Shown here piece after piece: positions 12,451 through 24,703 of a stretch of 64,000 nt of DNA (position 1 is the stretch's first letter; the number at the start of each line of letters is the position of its first letter). The position numbers were made by a program, and so were the translations under genes. The notes below the pieces were generated by a model, which was not told the origin of the DNA, made no database searches, and was given only the letters and a program-made list of their open reading frames with translations. The DNA is from Linnemannia hyalina. Its lineage: Eukaryota; Mortierellomycota; Mortierellomycetes; Mortierellales; Mortierellaceae. The stretch covers positions 1,860,001 to 1,924,000 of the forward strand of contig JAHRHY010000003.1 in assembly GCA_019671135.1 (NCBI GenBank), given 5' to 3'.

Positions 12451-13305
12451 GAGATGTTGACGCGTTTTTTTGTGTTAGGGATCGACAGCATCCAACTTAA
12501 TAAAAGCTCCGCTTTTCGTTTCCCTGGGGGGTATATAGCTTTTTCTATGAGCGTGGTTGAAGGTGGATCGAATGTATGTTGTCAGCTCCCGGTTGATAGC
12601 GCACATATGTTCAATTGATGCAACATTGCCGAGGATTCTTACGAACCATAGAGCTAGAGATGAATACGTGAGAGAGCGAGGGGAAAGGCACAAGGGCGAA
12701 AAGCGTTCGTGTCCGTGGGATGTTTTCATCCAAACGACCGAGGGTGACTGCCCTGTCTGCATCAATGTGTCAATGGTCAGGTGACAGAATGCTGCCACCA
12801 AACTTCCGATCAGCCTGGCCATAAATGAAAAAAGGGAAGGGATCATTCCCTCTCTTTCCTCACTCTTCCCCACACTTCCATTCCCCTCCCTTCTTCCCTC
12901 CCGCCTCACCCCTCGGTTCCCTTCATTACCACATACAGCTTGACCAACCTCGGGATCTCCTTCTCTCTTTCCTTATCATAACACGCCTAAGCAGCTCATG
13001 ATCTCGATCCCCCTCTAAAATCCTTGCCTCTGTTTCAAATCCCTCTCTTTTATACATTTCAGGTACGAACTTGGTCTGATCAGAATGATCTCGTCAAAGA
13101 GGGAGAGAAGGACAACATATGGACGAAGACCAGAGCTTGTTGAGGAGGGCACGCGACAGGAAACTAACCAACGATTTATCTTTCTCTGCTTTCCACTCTT
13201 CGGTCTATATGATATTATTGTTCAATCCTTGATCTGTTTGCATGGATTAATTCCGTACTTTCTTTCTCCTTGGGGTTTCCCTCCGGTCTCTTTCTGGCTC
13301 CAGCT
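12451..13305. other. Intergenic region and CLU1 promoter/leader
   Basis: No coding exon is supported. A CT-rich leader near 12838-12990 and sequence from about 13000 onward probably include the CLU1 promoter and 5' UTR. Confidence 0.6.
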
Positions 13306-16300
13306 ATGGCCGACCAACAACCCGAACAGCCCGTTGCTGACACCGTCGTCGACACTGAGCAAGGTGAGTCGAGTGCCTGCACAACAAACAGCCATCCTAC
13401 ATACTACATTGATGGCCACTTGTTTACCTGCATTCATCACTCAGACATAGATTCTAAACTCCCACGTTACTCTTTACCCCTTTCACAAACAATAGTGATC
13501 GAAGAAGCCGGCGCCGAAGAGTTTTACCAGATCACCGTCAACCTTCCCAACAAGGACGGAAAGGTCCAGGTCATTGTAGGTGCACTTTCTATCTACTCTA
13601 ATCGAACAGGATCAGGACTTGATTGTTGCGATATTTCACACATGGTGCTAACATCTCATCTTGTTTTTTCTCACTCGATGATCTACGTGGTACTTGCCTG
13701 TGTCTAGGCCAGCCCTCGTGAGGCCATTCAGGATGTTCGCCAGTCAATTGTCGAGTCAACAGAGACTTGCATTCACTCGTGCTTCTCTCTTGCCTTCAAC
13801 GGTGTCAAGTTGAACGACTTTATGGAGCTCGGCGATGTTGAGGGTATCACCCCTGATAGTGAGCTGGATTTGGTTCTGAGTATGTCCAAGTGAGATTGAG
13901 AGAGCCCTGTTCCATGCTTGTTGTTGTTTTTACTTTGGTTTTACTGTGCATCGAGCTGCACAACCCAAAAATGGATGACTGACTGACCATGCAACAATAT
14001 TATTTACTTTGTGAAATAGACAACTACACTGAGCGCGAGGCAAGGATTCACGTCAACCGCCTTCGCGATTTGCTTGCTGGACCTGCCAAGTTGAACGTCA
14101 ACGCTGTCGGAATCGACCCTGCCATGTCCTTCCTCTCGACTGTGTCTGGCCATGTTGGTAAGATAGAAAGGTGCTTTTGAAGAGGACATTCGATATGACC
14201 TCAATTAACAACACGAAACATGGACTGACATCCTATGAACATGTCATTTTTTACGCTACCTGTAGAGGAGATTCCCGTGGATAACTCAACCTATGAGACC
14301 GCCCCCAGCACCGTTTTCTCAAAGTTCGACGTCAACGCATCCGCTGCTCTCTCGGATTTCGTCCCCAAGGGTCTCGAGAGAACCCCCGTCCAGTGCGTCA
14401 AGAGCATCGCCTTGTCGGGATGGAACCCTCCCCCTCACCACCTTCGCCTTCGCGGCGATCTTATGTACTTGATTGTCACCACCTTGGAGGGCGAGACTGT
14501 CCAAATCACCTCGACCGCCACTGGATTCCATGTCAACAAGTCGACCTCCAACCATTTTGACCCCACCCCTCGCCAAGACTCCAAGGCTGCCAGCGACCAC
14601 TCGTTGATTGTCCTCTTGGAGAAGGTTTCGCCCATGTTTGCTACCAACTTCAAGAAGCTCCAGGAGTTCATTACCCGCCACCATATGCTCGAGGTTCTCC
14701 CTGTCACCACTGCTCAGCCTGCCTACCCCTGGGCCATTCAGCCTGCTCCTCACACCTTCGACCCCACTCGTCCCTCGGAGGCTTACCTCAACTATGGCAC
14801 TGACTCGGTTGACAGCCTGCGCGACTGGAACGACGAGCTTCAGTCTCACCGTGAGCTCCCCCGCACCAACTTGCAGGAGCGCGTCATGCGCGATCGCTTC
14901 CTTAACAAGATCAGCTCTGACTTCGCCGATGCTGCTGTCCGTGGCGCCATGGATGTCGTTAACGGCAACGTCGTTGCTCTGAACCCCTTGGAGCCCGAGG
15001 AGTCGCACATGTACGTCTACAACAACATCTTCTTCAGCAAGGGCTTTGACGGCCGCAACACCTTTGAGAAGTTGGGAGGCGACGATGCTGCTCACGTTGC
15101 TACCGGCAAGGATTTGGAGGGTGTCCGTACCTTGAACGGCGTCGACGTTGAGGGTCTCTACACCTTGGGAACAGTCGTTGTCGATTACAAGGGTATCCGT
15201 GTCGTCGCTCAGTCGATTGTCCCCGGTATCTTCAGACAGCAGGAGGAGTCATCGATCGTTTACGGTTCCGTCGACAACGGTCCTCAGGTCAAGTCGGACG
15301 AGAAGTTCCACGAGATTTTGGGCCAGGCCGCCAAGGCCCTCCACATTGCCGAGCACGCTGTCGAGGATGGCGAGGGCAAGTCAGCCAACCTTTGGACTTC
15401 GTTCGACACTAAGGGACTTATGGGCGCTGACGGCCGTCGTTACCTCTTGGATCTTTACCGCCTTAACCCTGTCGATGTCGAGTTCTTGGAGAACGATATT
15501 GCCGCCAAGGACAATATCCCCGAGTACCCCCACAAGCTGACCTTGATGAGACCCGAGTTGATGTTGCTCTTCTGGGAGCACAAGTTGCGTGCGTGGGTAC
15601 AGGAGCGCGCCCTTGAGATCCAGAAGCGTGCGGAGGAGAAAAAGGCATTGGAGGGCGACAAGGAGGCCAAGGAGACCAAGGAGGCCACCGTCGAGTCGTC
15701 GGAAGAGAAGAAGGAACAAGAGCCCAAGGAGGAGGCTACCCCCTCGAACCCCGAGGACGATGTTAACATTCTGGACTTTGATCTTTCCTTCAACGTCGAC
15801 GCCTTCACCTCGGTCAAGACCCCTGCCGACAGTGCTGATGCCAAGACCCAGCAGGAGCAGACCGTTCGCGAGGCTTCCAAGTTCTTGCGCGAGGACGTTA
15901 TCAATGTTCTGGTAAACATTCATATCATATGTTTCTTTTATGTCTTCTTCGATGATGATCATCCGTTATTCACATTGTTTTTCTACATCCAATGTTATAG
16001 CTCCAGGACTTTACCGCCTATGTCGTGTCACCCATTGACGGTGGCAGCTTGACCAAGGCCATGCACCGCCGTGGTATCAACATGAGATATCTCGGACGTA
16101 TTGCCAACTTGGCCAAGGAGAGCAAGGGTCTTGCCCTTGTCCACATCCACTACTTGGCCATGCAGGAGATGGTTGTCCGTTCCGTCAAGCGTATCATTCG
16201 CAAGGCGCTCCGCGGTCTCCCTACCACCCACATTGCCGACTGCATCTCCCACATCCTCAACTGCTTGTTGGGCCATGAGCTCAACGCCAACCCTATCGCT

Positions 16301-17801
16301 ACGTTGGCTCAGGACGGATATGCTTATGCTCTTTTCACCCCTGAGAGCTTGCGTGATGCCATCCAGTCTGAGGTTTTGTTGCGTTACCGCTTCGAGTTGC
16401 CCGAGAACTTTGTTAAGAACATTGCTAAGGAGAAGAAGGTCCCACTACTGCGCGATGTCTGTCTCCGTGCTGGTATCCAGGTCGAGGCCCGCGATTACAT
16501 CTTCTCGCCCCTCTCCGAGTCGACCACTCCCGAGCCCATTGTTGCTGCTACCGCTGAGCCCGTCGCCGCTTCAGGAAAGAAGGCTGCCAAGCAGGACAAG
16601 GCCGACAAGAATCACGACAAGCAGTCGCGCAAGATTGCAAAGTCAAAGAAGCGTGCCGTCACCTTTGAGCCCAGCGATGTCTTGACTCTCCTCCCTCTCG
16701 TCAAACAGGCTTCGACTCGCTCCACCTATGCTGATGAAGCTTTCGAGGCCGGCAAGACCAGTTTGGCCCAGGGCCACCGTCAGTTGGGTCTCGAGTTGTT
16801 GTTGGAGTCTTTGGCCCTCCACGAGCAGACCTATGGCTTCTTGCACCCCGAAACTGCCCGCTGCTACCAGGCTTTGGCTATGATCTACTACCACGCCGAC
16901 GACAAAGAGGTTGCCCTGGACTTCCAGCGCAAAGCCGTCATTGTTTCTGAGAGAACCCAGGGTGTCGACTCTCCCGAGGCCATTCACAACTACTTGAACT
17001 TGGGATTGTTTGAGCACGCCTCTGGACGCACCTTGACTGCGCTCAAGTACCTCAAGCACGCTATCCAGTATTGGGATTTGATCTATGGCAAGGGCCACCC
17101 CGACTCTTCCACTGCCGACAACAACGTCGCTGTCATGTTGCAGTCGCTCAGGGACTTTGACAACTCGTGCGTGTTCTTTGAGCGCGCCAAGGCCACCCAG
17201 GAGCTTGCTCACGGCAAGGAGCACACCAACTTGGCCAACTGCCATCACGTCCTTGCCAAGGCCTATGCCCTCAAGGGAGACTTTGAGACCTCTGTCAAGG
17301 AGGAGCAGCTCGCCTACGACATGTACCTTAAGCTTGTAAGTCCAGTTGGAGATTTTTGTGTCATGCATGAACTATTGTTTTCTTCTTTTCTTGTGTACTA
17401 ATCGTCTGTGTCTTGCCTTGTTGTTGTAGGTTGGCGCTGAGGACATGAGGACCAAGGAGGCCGAGGTTTGGTTGTCGGAGCTCAAGAACACTGCCGAGTA
17501 CACAGCCAACCAGGCTTTGTATGAGAAAGCTGCGCTTGAGCAGCAGGCCCAGCAGTTGCAACAGCACCAAGTCAGCCACAAGGCCACGTCTCTCTCGGCT
17601 GCCGCTGCAGCTGCCACCAAGTCTGCTTTGGCTGAGGCTGCTATCCGTGCAGCGAATGCAGATGCGCAGGTTGGATCGAAGGGTCATTTGTCATTGAACG
17701 AGTTGATGGACTATATTAACAGCCAGCCCCAGGGATCGTCTGCTGGAGGAAAGAACAAGAAGTCCAAGGCTCAGGCCTCGAAGCGTGTTCAGAAGAAGTA
17801 G
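13306..17801 (+). CDS. CLU1: Clustered mitochondria protein / eIF3-associated p135
   Basis: CLU1/TIF31 is a large cytosolic protein needed for normal mitochondrial distribution. It associates with eIF3 and binds mRNAs for mitochondrial proteins (family knowledge). Seven exons, 13306-13363, 13496-13575, 13708-13879, 14020-14157, 14266-15911, 16001-17335 and 17430-17801, keep frame through GT-AG introns. The product is 1266 aa, close to the yeast protein. The order is a ubiquitin-like N-terminal domain, the CLU domain in the long fifth exon (with DWNDELQSHRELPR and ERVMRDRFLNKISSDF), an eIF3-p135 segment (VLLRYRFELPENF), a Lys-rich linker and C-terminal tetratricopeptide repeats (ETARCYQALAMIYYH, AIHNYLNLGLFEHASG). 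The last exon is Ala/Gln-rich and ends in a Lys-rich tail. Third positions in exons favour C and G, as in a well-expressed gene. Confidence 0.96.
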
Positions 17802-18904
17802 AGCGGGAGTGAAGGTTTTTATGTAATTTCCTTGGTTTACCTTTTGTTCACGTTCAATTGTTTTTGGGTAGTTCTTATTCCCTAGTGGTATAGAGGTCTT
17901 TTTTCTTGTGTTTTCTTCTTTTTTTCATTGTAAACTTTTCACTGTCATTGTCATTATCATCACCATGTTTTCCACCTTTTGTCGTGTTTTTGGCTGTTCA
18001 TATCCATTTTATCCATTCTCATTTCTTTTCTTTCTTCAATAAAAAGAAAGAGGCGACTAATTGTAATCAAGGTGACTATGTGTTCGTGTGTGAAGAGAGA
18101 GAGAGCGGGTTATGGATGTTGCGGTTTAGATGGAAGGAATCGTCGCATCTCCTCTTTTGGTTGTCTTTTCTTTTCTTTCTTTTGTTTTTTCATATGGCGC
18201 TCTTCTTCCCCAGTTTGACGTAGGCACACACGCCCGTAGTTCTTGGGATACCTTAGACCGTCGAATTAAAACTCCTATGCACCCGGTGGCACCTCTAGAA
18301 TGAGTTTTAGCGCTGTTTTTTTCTTTTGTTTGTGTGTTTGTTGTCTATTGTGTTATGCTCGTAGTAGCGTAGTGCAGCAAAGATGTCCTGCTTCCAATGA
18401 CTCCTTCCATTTGCACCTTCTTCCACTGTCAAAAGAGAGAAAAAGAAAGGGGATGCGCCGTGGGTCGTTGCCTTCTTGGGAATACATCTGATAAGTGGCT
18501 TGGGAACTGTGTGTCTCGTTTGGCTCCCCACTTTCCATCTGATAAAAAGGTGAATGCAGTTCAATCAGATAAGCCAAAAAAGTGCCCTTTTTGTTTTTCT
18601 TTTCTCCTCTCAAACTTCTTTGTCTTCTTTTCTTTCCTTCCTCCTCTCCCTTTACGCCCTCCCTCTCTTTCTCCTCCACAATAAGAACACTCGCTGTATA
18701 TTTCTTCCTTGTCTGTTCTCTTTGTCCCCTCCTCCTCACCCTCACCTCTCCCACGAATCGACCTTTCTTTTTTTTTTTCTTCATTCATTCATTCATTCAT
18801 TCATTCATTCATTCATTCATTCATTCATTCATTCACACACCTCGACATCGCATACACACCAGCATACATCACATTCCCTCACATACATACAAATACCACT
18901 AGCC
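17802..18904. other. Intergenic region between CLU1 and FTR1
   Basis: No supported gene. The stretch is T/C-rich and ends in an ATTC microsatellite just upstream of FTR1. Confidence 0.65.
18781..18834. repeat. ATTC tetranucleotide microsatellite
   Basis: About 13 perfect tandem TCAT/ATTC units lie 70 nt upstream of the FTR1 start codon, so within or next to its leader. Variation in copy number could affect leader length. Confidence 0.95.
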
Positions 18905-20376
18905 ATGACGTTGTCCTTTTCTCTACCTACGTTTTTCATTATTTTTCGAGAAACGACCGAGGCAGCGATCATTGTCTCTGTGTTACTCTCGTTCCTGAGC
19001 CAGGTTTTGTCTGAGCCCAAGGACCAGGCCCTGCGCCAGCGTTTGGCTCGTCAGGTAAGGGATAAGGGCGTGAAAGGCAATTGAAGTAGTTATGAGAGAG
19101 AAGGAGGCGGGAAGGGCTAGTGTCGGTTTATCCTTGCTCCCTTTCAGGTCGTTGGATAATAGGGGTAGAGGGAGAGGAGAAAGAGTCGATTCTGCTCGCT
19201 CAAGGGGGTGGGAAAGGATTCTATCTATGTTGTCTATTGTGAACTTGTCGAGTTGTTGATGTGGTGAACTAACATAAATTGCACTTGCTGTTTGTCTTGC
19301 GGATCGGGTAATCTAGGTCTGGGCAGGTACTGTGCTGGGGTTGGTGGTATCGCTCATCATTGGGGCTGGTTACATCGTTGTCTGGTAAATATCCCTTCTT
19401 TTTTCTTTTTTTTCCTGTAAAATACTCTCACGATGCAAACATATGCTCTCCTGCGCATGGCATACTAACCCACAATAATCCATCGTTATTACTGCGAATA
19501 ATAAATAGGAACTTGTATGCGACCAACCTGTGGGCGGCAAGTGAGGGTATCTGGGTCGGATGCTTCTCGTTCGTCGCAGTCCTGATGATCACCGTCATGG
19601 GTCTGGCCATGCTCCGCACCAACCAGATGCAGGCCAAGTGGAAGACAAAGCTCTTCAAGGCCCTTGACGAAGACAACCACAACCAGATCTCCAACAGCAA
19701 CTCCAAGGGTGCCGGCCGCTTCGCTTATCAGTCCCGGAAATACGCCCTCTTCCTCCTCCCCCTGGTCACCGTCCTCCGTGAGGGTCTCGAGGCCGTTGTC
19801 TTTATTGGAGGTGTTACGTTCAATGAGGAGTGGGAAGCTATGCCTTTGGCTATTGTTGCTGGTGTTGCTTTGGGTTGGTTGGTGGGATTTGCTATCTACC
19901 GTGGAGGAAACCATATGCGTCTGCACCGGTTCTTTGTTGGCTCGACCTGTTTGCTTCTCCTGATCGCTGCCGGGTTAGTCGCCAAGGGTATTGCTGCCTT
20001 TGAGTCGGATCGCTGGAACCGCCTGACCAACGCCCAGGGTGATGATGATGGCACGTATGATCCCCGTGTCAACCTCTGGGCGCTCAAATGCTGTGACCCC
20101 AAGAAGCCTGATGCCGGTTGGTGGGGTGTCGCCAACGCGTTGGTTGGTTGGAGCAACATTGCCTCGTACTGGACTGTGGGCTCGTATATTATCTACTGGG
20201 GTCTCCTCTCGGCCTGGTTGTTCCGTTTGGATGCCAAGAGACAGACCAAGGCTGCCATCTCGGGCGAGCAGAGACCGCTGTTGCACGGCGAGGGTTCTGA
20301 TGCTGTTGCGACTGGCAGTGGCGAGGGAAGCAGCAACAGCCGAGGCAACAATGATCTCGAGATCACTCCTGCCTAA
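18905..20376 (+). CDS. FTR1: High-affinity iron permease
   Basis: FTR1 carries ferric iron across the plasma membrane after oxidation by a partner multicopper ferroxidase of the Fet3 type. Three exons, 18905-19054, 19317-19384 and 19509-20376, join in frame to 361 aa. Both iron-binding REXXE motifs are intact: RETTE at residues 15-19 in the first helix and REGLE at 163-167. About seven hydrophobic helices follow the OFeT family plan. The C-terminal tail is short and rich in Gly, Ser and Asn. A loop with KCCDPKKPDAGWWG precedes the last helices. No ferroxidase gene is adjacent in this window, although FTR1 and FET3 are often divergent neighbours in other fungi. No iron-regulator site was identified. 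Confidence 0.96.
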
Positions 20377-20946
20377 ATCCCATTTACCTTGCTGTTGTTT
20401 GTTGTGAGTGCGTGCCTCTCTCCCCCCAACCCATGCAGGACAGTGTGTCCTGCGGACCATGGTGGGGAGGGGAGGGAGGAGGCGAACTCGCCGACTTTTA
20501 GCACCTTGTATTTTGCATACCACAATATCACATAAATAAATACACGCTTTCCAAAAAGAAGCAGAATTGCGAAGGATGCTGTGAGGGTGGGTGAGGAAAG
20601 AAAAGTGCGCCGTTGCGCCTCGTCAAAAACCACAACCTTATTTCAACTCTCCTGTGTGTGCGCAGTGAGCATGGTCACATACTGGATGTTTGTTTTTTTT
20701 TCATTTCCCAAGCATAGTCTCGTCAAGACCCTCTTTATCTCGCCTCCGTCGTCCATGCTCAAGTCGCAACTATATAAACCGCAAACCTACAACGAACGTA
20801 GACAAAAACTTAACGCGCCATGGGAAAAAGAGAGGAGAATGGAATAGAAGAGCAAAAAGGTTGAATGCTTCACGCGTTCCGAAAAAAAGGGAGTTTCAGC
20901 ATTGAATATGCACGCTCCCCCCTCCCCCCTCCCCCCTTTTTTCCCT
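20377..20946. other. Convergent intergenic region with C-tract
   Basis: This is 3' flank of FTR1, with AATAAA at about 20534, and of the FAD monooxygenase. It holds three consecutive CCCCCC tracts separated by single T at about 20913-20937. No gene is seen. Confidence 0.7.
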
Positions 20947-23201
20947 TTATATGACCGTGGCATTTGTTGCTGCGGAGTTCTTGAGTTGTTCATGCAAGTA
21001 GCGTTTTGAGGGCTTTTGGGGCATGACATGACATGTCCCTCGGTCGGCGACGAGGGGCAAGAAGGATGCTTGGGGTCGGTAGGCCATTCCTTTACTTGAC
21101 GCCTTGGCCTGTACCGACATGGGCATATAGTTGAAGATCAAATGCCGTGCGCACCGTTCCAGGAACGTCTACCATTTCAAGGACCAGGAGTGATACCAGA
21201 AAAAAAAATGGACGTGACGTAGAAAGGGAGTAAAAAAAAAAAGCATTTTGAAGATTCGTTACGTTATCGTTATGGTTTCAAAATGGAGGGAGCTGTGCAT
21301 GAAGAGTACGTGTGGGGTTACCTGGCCGTAGATCAGTTTGGCGTTGACTTTACTGGCCTCGTATTGCTCCTGGACTTGAGAGAACCGTTCGTCTTTGTAG
21401 ATTTGAAGTGCTTCTTGGATGTGGTCTGGCGAGAAGGATTTTAGTTCGTAGAGGCAGTTTGCTAATGCGACGGCATCCTGCATCGCTGTCACTGCTCCTT
21501 GTCCTGAACTTGGGAGCAGCTAGTTGGATTAAGAACCACCAAGGATAAAAATATGAAGATCTCACTATCAAAAAAAATTACACATCCAGTATCCAAGTCT
21601 TTGTTTTTTATACCTTATGACACGCGTCGCCTATAAGGACTGTCCGACCAGCGTGCCGGGTCTCGAACAACTTGTCCTCCAAAAAGACCCTAGAGATTAT
21701 GTCCGTAGGTGTGGCCGAGATCAATTCGCCCATGGTGCCTCTAAAGGGTGTCAGAAAGTCCTTGACTTCGGCGATCATGGGTTCTGTTGTTTGAGGGTTC
21801 CATTCCGAGTTTCGAAATTTCTTATCGACGGCTTCTTGGAATGTTGCGAGTTGTGAGACGACGTTCCAGCATATCCTGTTCCCCGGCACCGAGAATGCGC
21901 TCCACTATGAGGTAGGAGGGCAATTGCAATAGAAAGATAAACAAAAATAAGGTAGCAAGTATCCACATTAATACCGGAGCGAAAGAAAAAAAAGGAGGCA
22001 TTGGTTCACGTACGGAATATTTTGATTTCTTGCCAATGACTTGATACGCGCTGGAGACTTCGCCATCGAGACCGGGTAATGGACTGAGTTAAGAGGCTCG
22101 GTCGTGCCAACCATACATATGTATCCTTTGCTCAACTCCAGTGCGTCCGAGGAAGGGAGCCGTCCTATCTTTTGGAGTTGTCTGTACAGACCCTGTCGCA
22201 CACCTACAGAATGGATATATTGGAACAGCGAGGTTGAGAACGGTGGTACGTGAATCGAATACACTAGAGAAAAAACTGGTCAAATGGTTTTAGGCAAAGT
22301 TGCTCTACCTGAATAGGCGCCATCGGCACCGACGATAATGTCGCCATAGTAGGTTGTGCCATCACTACACAGGATCATGGCCCCATCCTGGTTCTGTTCA
22401 ATCGACACGACCTTTTTGTTGTAATGGATCTTTTCTGAGGCCACCCTTGCCATCAGGAGGTTGTACAGCCCTGGCCGTGAAAACACCATCCGATCGTACC
22501 CCACTCTATTGGGGGACGACACACATGCATGCATGCGAGCACATAGAAAAGGAGAATATATATATTTTTTTATATTAGAGCCCGTCGATTTTCTCTTTGC
22601 ACTAAACCATGATTACAATCGTCAACCTGCATGTCAATGTTGAAGCCTGAACAAGAATGCGAACAACACAAAAACAACATGCAAAAACGAGGGACGTACA
22701 ATTTCTTTTCACCTTTGGTCTTGAGGGTGGCAATCTTGGCCATGCCTCCACTGTAGATGTTGAACTGTTGACTGGGAAACGAGACGTTCTGAAACTCCTC
22801 ATAGATCCCGAGCTGCTCAAGCGCCGGAAATATGCCCGCATTCAGCGTTATGATCCCTCCTATTTTATTAGCAAAAGTAAATGATATTTTTTTTGTTGTC
22901 TCGTCAATTGATAATCACCACTTCAGCCATTGACGAGAAATGACATGAAGCGAAGGGGATGAGAATCGCACATATGATATGTCTCGTTGTTACCAAGGAG
23001 CCGGATCTTTTTGGATCGTTCGTAGATCTCCCAGGAGATGGAGGCTTGGTCGAGTAGGATCGCGAGTAGGAGTCCAGCCAGTCCCGCTCCTACAATCACG
23101 ACGTGAGGGGGTTTCCCGTCGTTGACGCGTGGCGGCGGTGGACGTTCGTTGTGATGTTGTTATTGCTGTTGTTGTGATGGTTGTTCATTATAGCCGTTCA
23201 T
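20947..23201 (-). pseudogene. FAD-dependent monooxygenase, disrupted N-terminus (copy 1)
   Basis: Group A flavoprotein hydroxylase-type gene. Seven exons are recognisable: 23201-22994, 22859-22700, 22505-22309, 22263-22014 (or 22010), 21904-21614, 21519-21322 and 21168-20947. The FAD dinucleotide fold shows VIVGAGLAGLL, the DG motif shows GDIIVGADGAYSG and the second FAD motif shows GRTVLIGDACHK. The ATG at 23201 is in frame with this, but codon 14, inside a run of CAA codons, is TAA (23162-23160). No ATG or splice acceptor rescues the GxGxxG motif downstream. In exon 4 a shifted frame (GEVSSAYQVIGKKSKYS) looks more family-like than the in-frame reading, suggesting a second, one-base lesion; a weaker donor at 22009 would avoid it. 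The last exon ends normally. The substrate is unknown. A sequencing error at the TAA is possible. Confidence 0.8.
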
Positions 23202-24175
23202 GTTGTTGTGAGGATTCAAATGAAAGTGAAGCAAACGGGAAAAGGAAGGGGTTATGGATTAATCAGGAAGAAAGCGAGGAAGGGAAGATGATAAAGAAAG
23301 TGAGAGAAGGGGGGATGGAGAAGACAGTGAACATAAAATGGCCCAGACCGAAGAACATGAATGTGAAAACGAAGGACGTGTATGGTGCTTCGGCTGAAAG
23401 GGTTAAAGGTTGATAGTTGAGTGGCAAAATGGGTTCGAAAAAAATGCAAGAGCTGTCTGGGCGTAACGTCGCACAAACAAACACCTACAACGACGGAAAG
23501 AAAAACAAAAAATTGCTCAGAAAAAAATACACCATAAGGACCCTCGCGTGGGGACATTGGATGAACTGATTCGTTTCTCTTGTCAGGTCGTTGCTTCCAT
23601 CGGTTTTTGTTTAATTGCCCTGCTGGGTCGTGGGTTAAGAAGGTAGCTGAGCAGATAGAGAACATACCGGTTGTTGTTTCTTCGATAACTTTATCCGCTC
23701 GTTCCTTGATGGAGATATTTTTGTGCATGGTTTAAGCGTGGTGCGTGTGGTTCTTTGGTGGGTGCAGACGAGAGAGAGGGTAGTATCCTTACGTTCTCGT
23801 ATTGAAAAGTTGACGTGCCATTGACGAACTCGAAGCACAAACCGGTTTATGGTTCAGACCTCCCTTCGGGGTTGCGACAAACGGGCATCATTGGAGTATG
23901 AAAAAGGCACTCCTTCCATTTTGTTTTTTTTTGAGCTCAACAAAGGTTGCAACAATAACAAAACAAAAAAAACTTGTTCAAGTAAAAGACCACGAAGGGG
24001 GTTCAGAATCCAGCAAGCGGTTGTTCCGATGCCGAGTGCGCTTATTTACCACCTGTTTGTCTTTTCTTCTTTTCTTTTTCTCCTTTTCTCTCCTCCCCTT
24101 CCTCTCTACTTATCTCGTAACCCTTTTCACTTCAAACACTTCGGATCGATTCCATCCGCTGCATGCCCCTCCAAC
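23202..24175. other. Divergent spacer between two FAD monooxygenase copies
   Basis: This spacer separates the head-to-head FAD monooxygenase copies and holds their promoters. On the minus strand a short frame, 23728-23640, starts with MHKNISIKERADKVIEETT and ends at a GTATGT donor-like site, but I could not attach it to another exon. The TC-rich stretch at 24058-24110 is a plausible leader for the plus-strand copy. Confidence 0.55.
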
Positions 24176-24601
24176 ATGTCTCCATCGAATAACGCAAATA
24201 TCAAGCCGCCCCAAGTTCTAATTGTAGGTGCCGGCCTGGCAGGCCTCCTCGCCATTGCCCTTCAAAAGGCCAACATCCCCTTTGAGATCTATGAACGATC
24301 CAAGTTTGTTCGTCCTCTCGGTAATATCTACACTTCCCCCTCCCTCTTCTTCATCCCTACCTTTGATCCTTGCAGACTGTCATCACAACGTGAAGCAGAA
24401 AGGCAAGAAGCACTTACCGTTGTTCATTTTCGTCATTTTAGGTGGAATTATGGCACTCAATGCAGGAATCTTCCCTGCGCTGGAGCAACTCGGCGTGTAC
24501 GAGGAGCTCTTGGAGATCTCTATCCCGAGTGCCGGATTTAATATCTACAGTGGCGACATGTCCACGATTGCATTGCTGAAGATCAAAGGCGAGAAAGAAC
24601 T
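24176..24601 (+). pseudogene. FAD-dependent monooxygenase, N-terminal remnant (copy 2)
   Basis: Exon 1 (24176-24320) starts MSPSNNANIKPPQ and carries the dinucleotide-binding VLIVGAGLAGLL with EIYERSKFVRPLG. Exon 2 (24442-24601) continues GGIMALNAGIFPALEQLG to KGEKEL and ends at a GTAAAA donor. Exon 2 is 160 nt, exactly as in the minus-strand copy at 22859-22700, so the two genes share exon structure. After this donor the expected third exon (VGYDRMVFSRPGLY in copy 1) does not follow. The next kilobases are repeats and transposon remnants. The matching C-terminal exons appear on the same strand only at 38010-38480. Exons 3 to 5 are absent. The upstream part has an intact start and fold motif but cannot make a complete enzyme. 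Confidence 0.85.
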
Positions 24602-24666
24602 GTAAAAAGGGTCTTTCACGGCGTCTGTTAGCTATGAAAATGAGGTTTTTTTTTTTTTTTGGATCA

Positions 24667-24703
24667 ATCAAATTGCAGTACATGGGTGGTACTGCAATTT
24701 GAT
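24667..24703. repeat. Perfect hairpin, 15-bp arms
   Basis: ATCAAATTGCAGTAC at 24667-24681 is followed after 7 nt by its exact reverse complement at 24689-24703. It lies just inside the island boundary and may be part of a transposon end. Confidence 0.9.

Noticed and set aside
14319..15095. 258-codon frame antisense to CLU1
   Set aside because: Shadow of the long CLU1 exon; no motif.
23640..23728. MHKNISIKERADKVIEETT frame as first exon of the minus FAD monooxygenase
   Set aside because: No acceptor exists between the TAA at 23160 and the GxGxxG motif, so it cannot splice in to rescue the gene.
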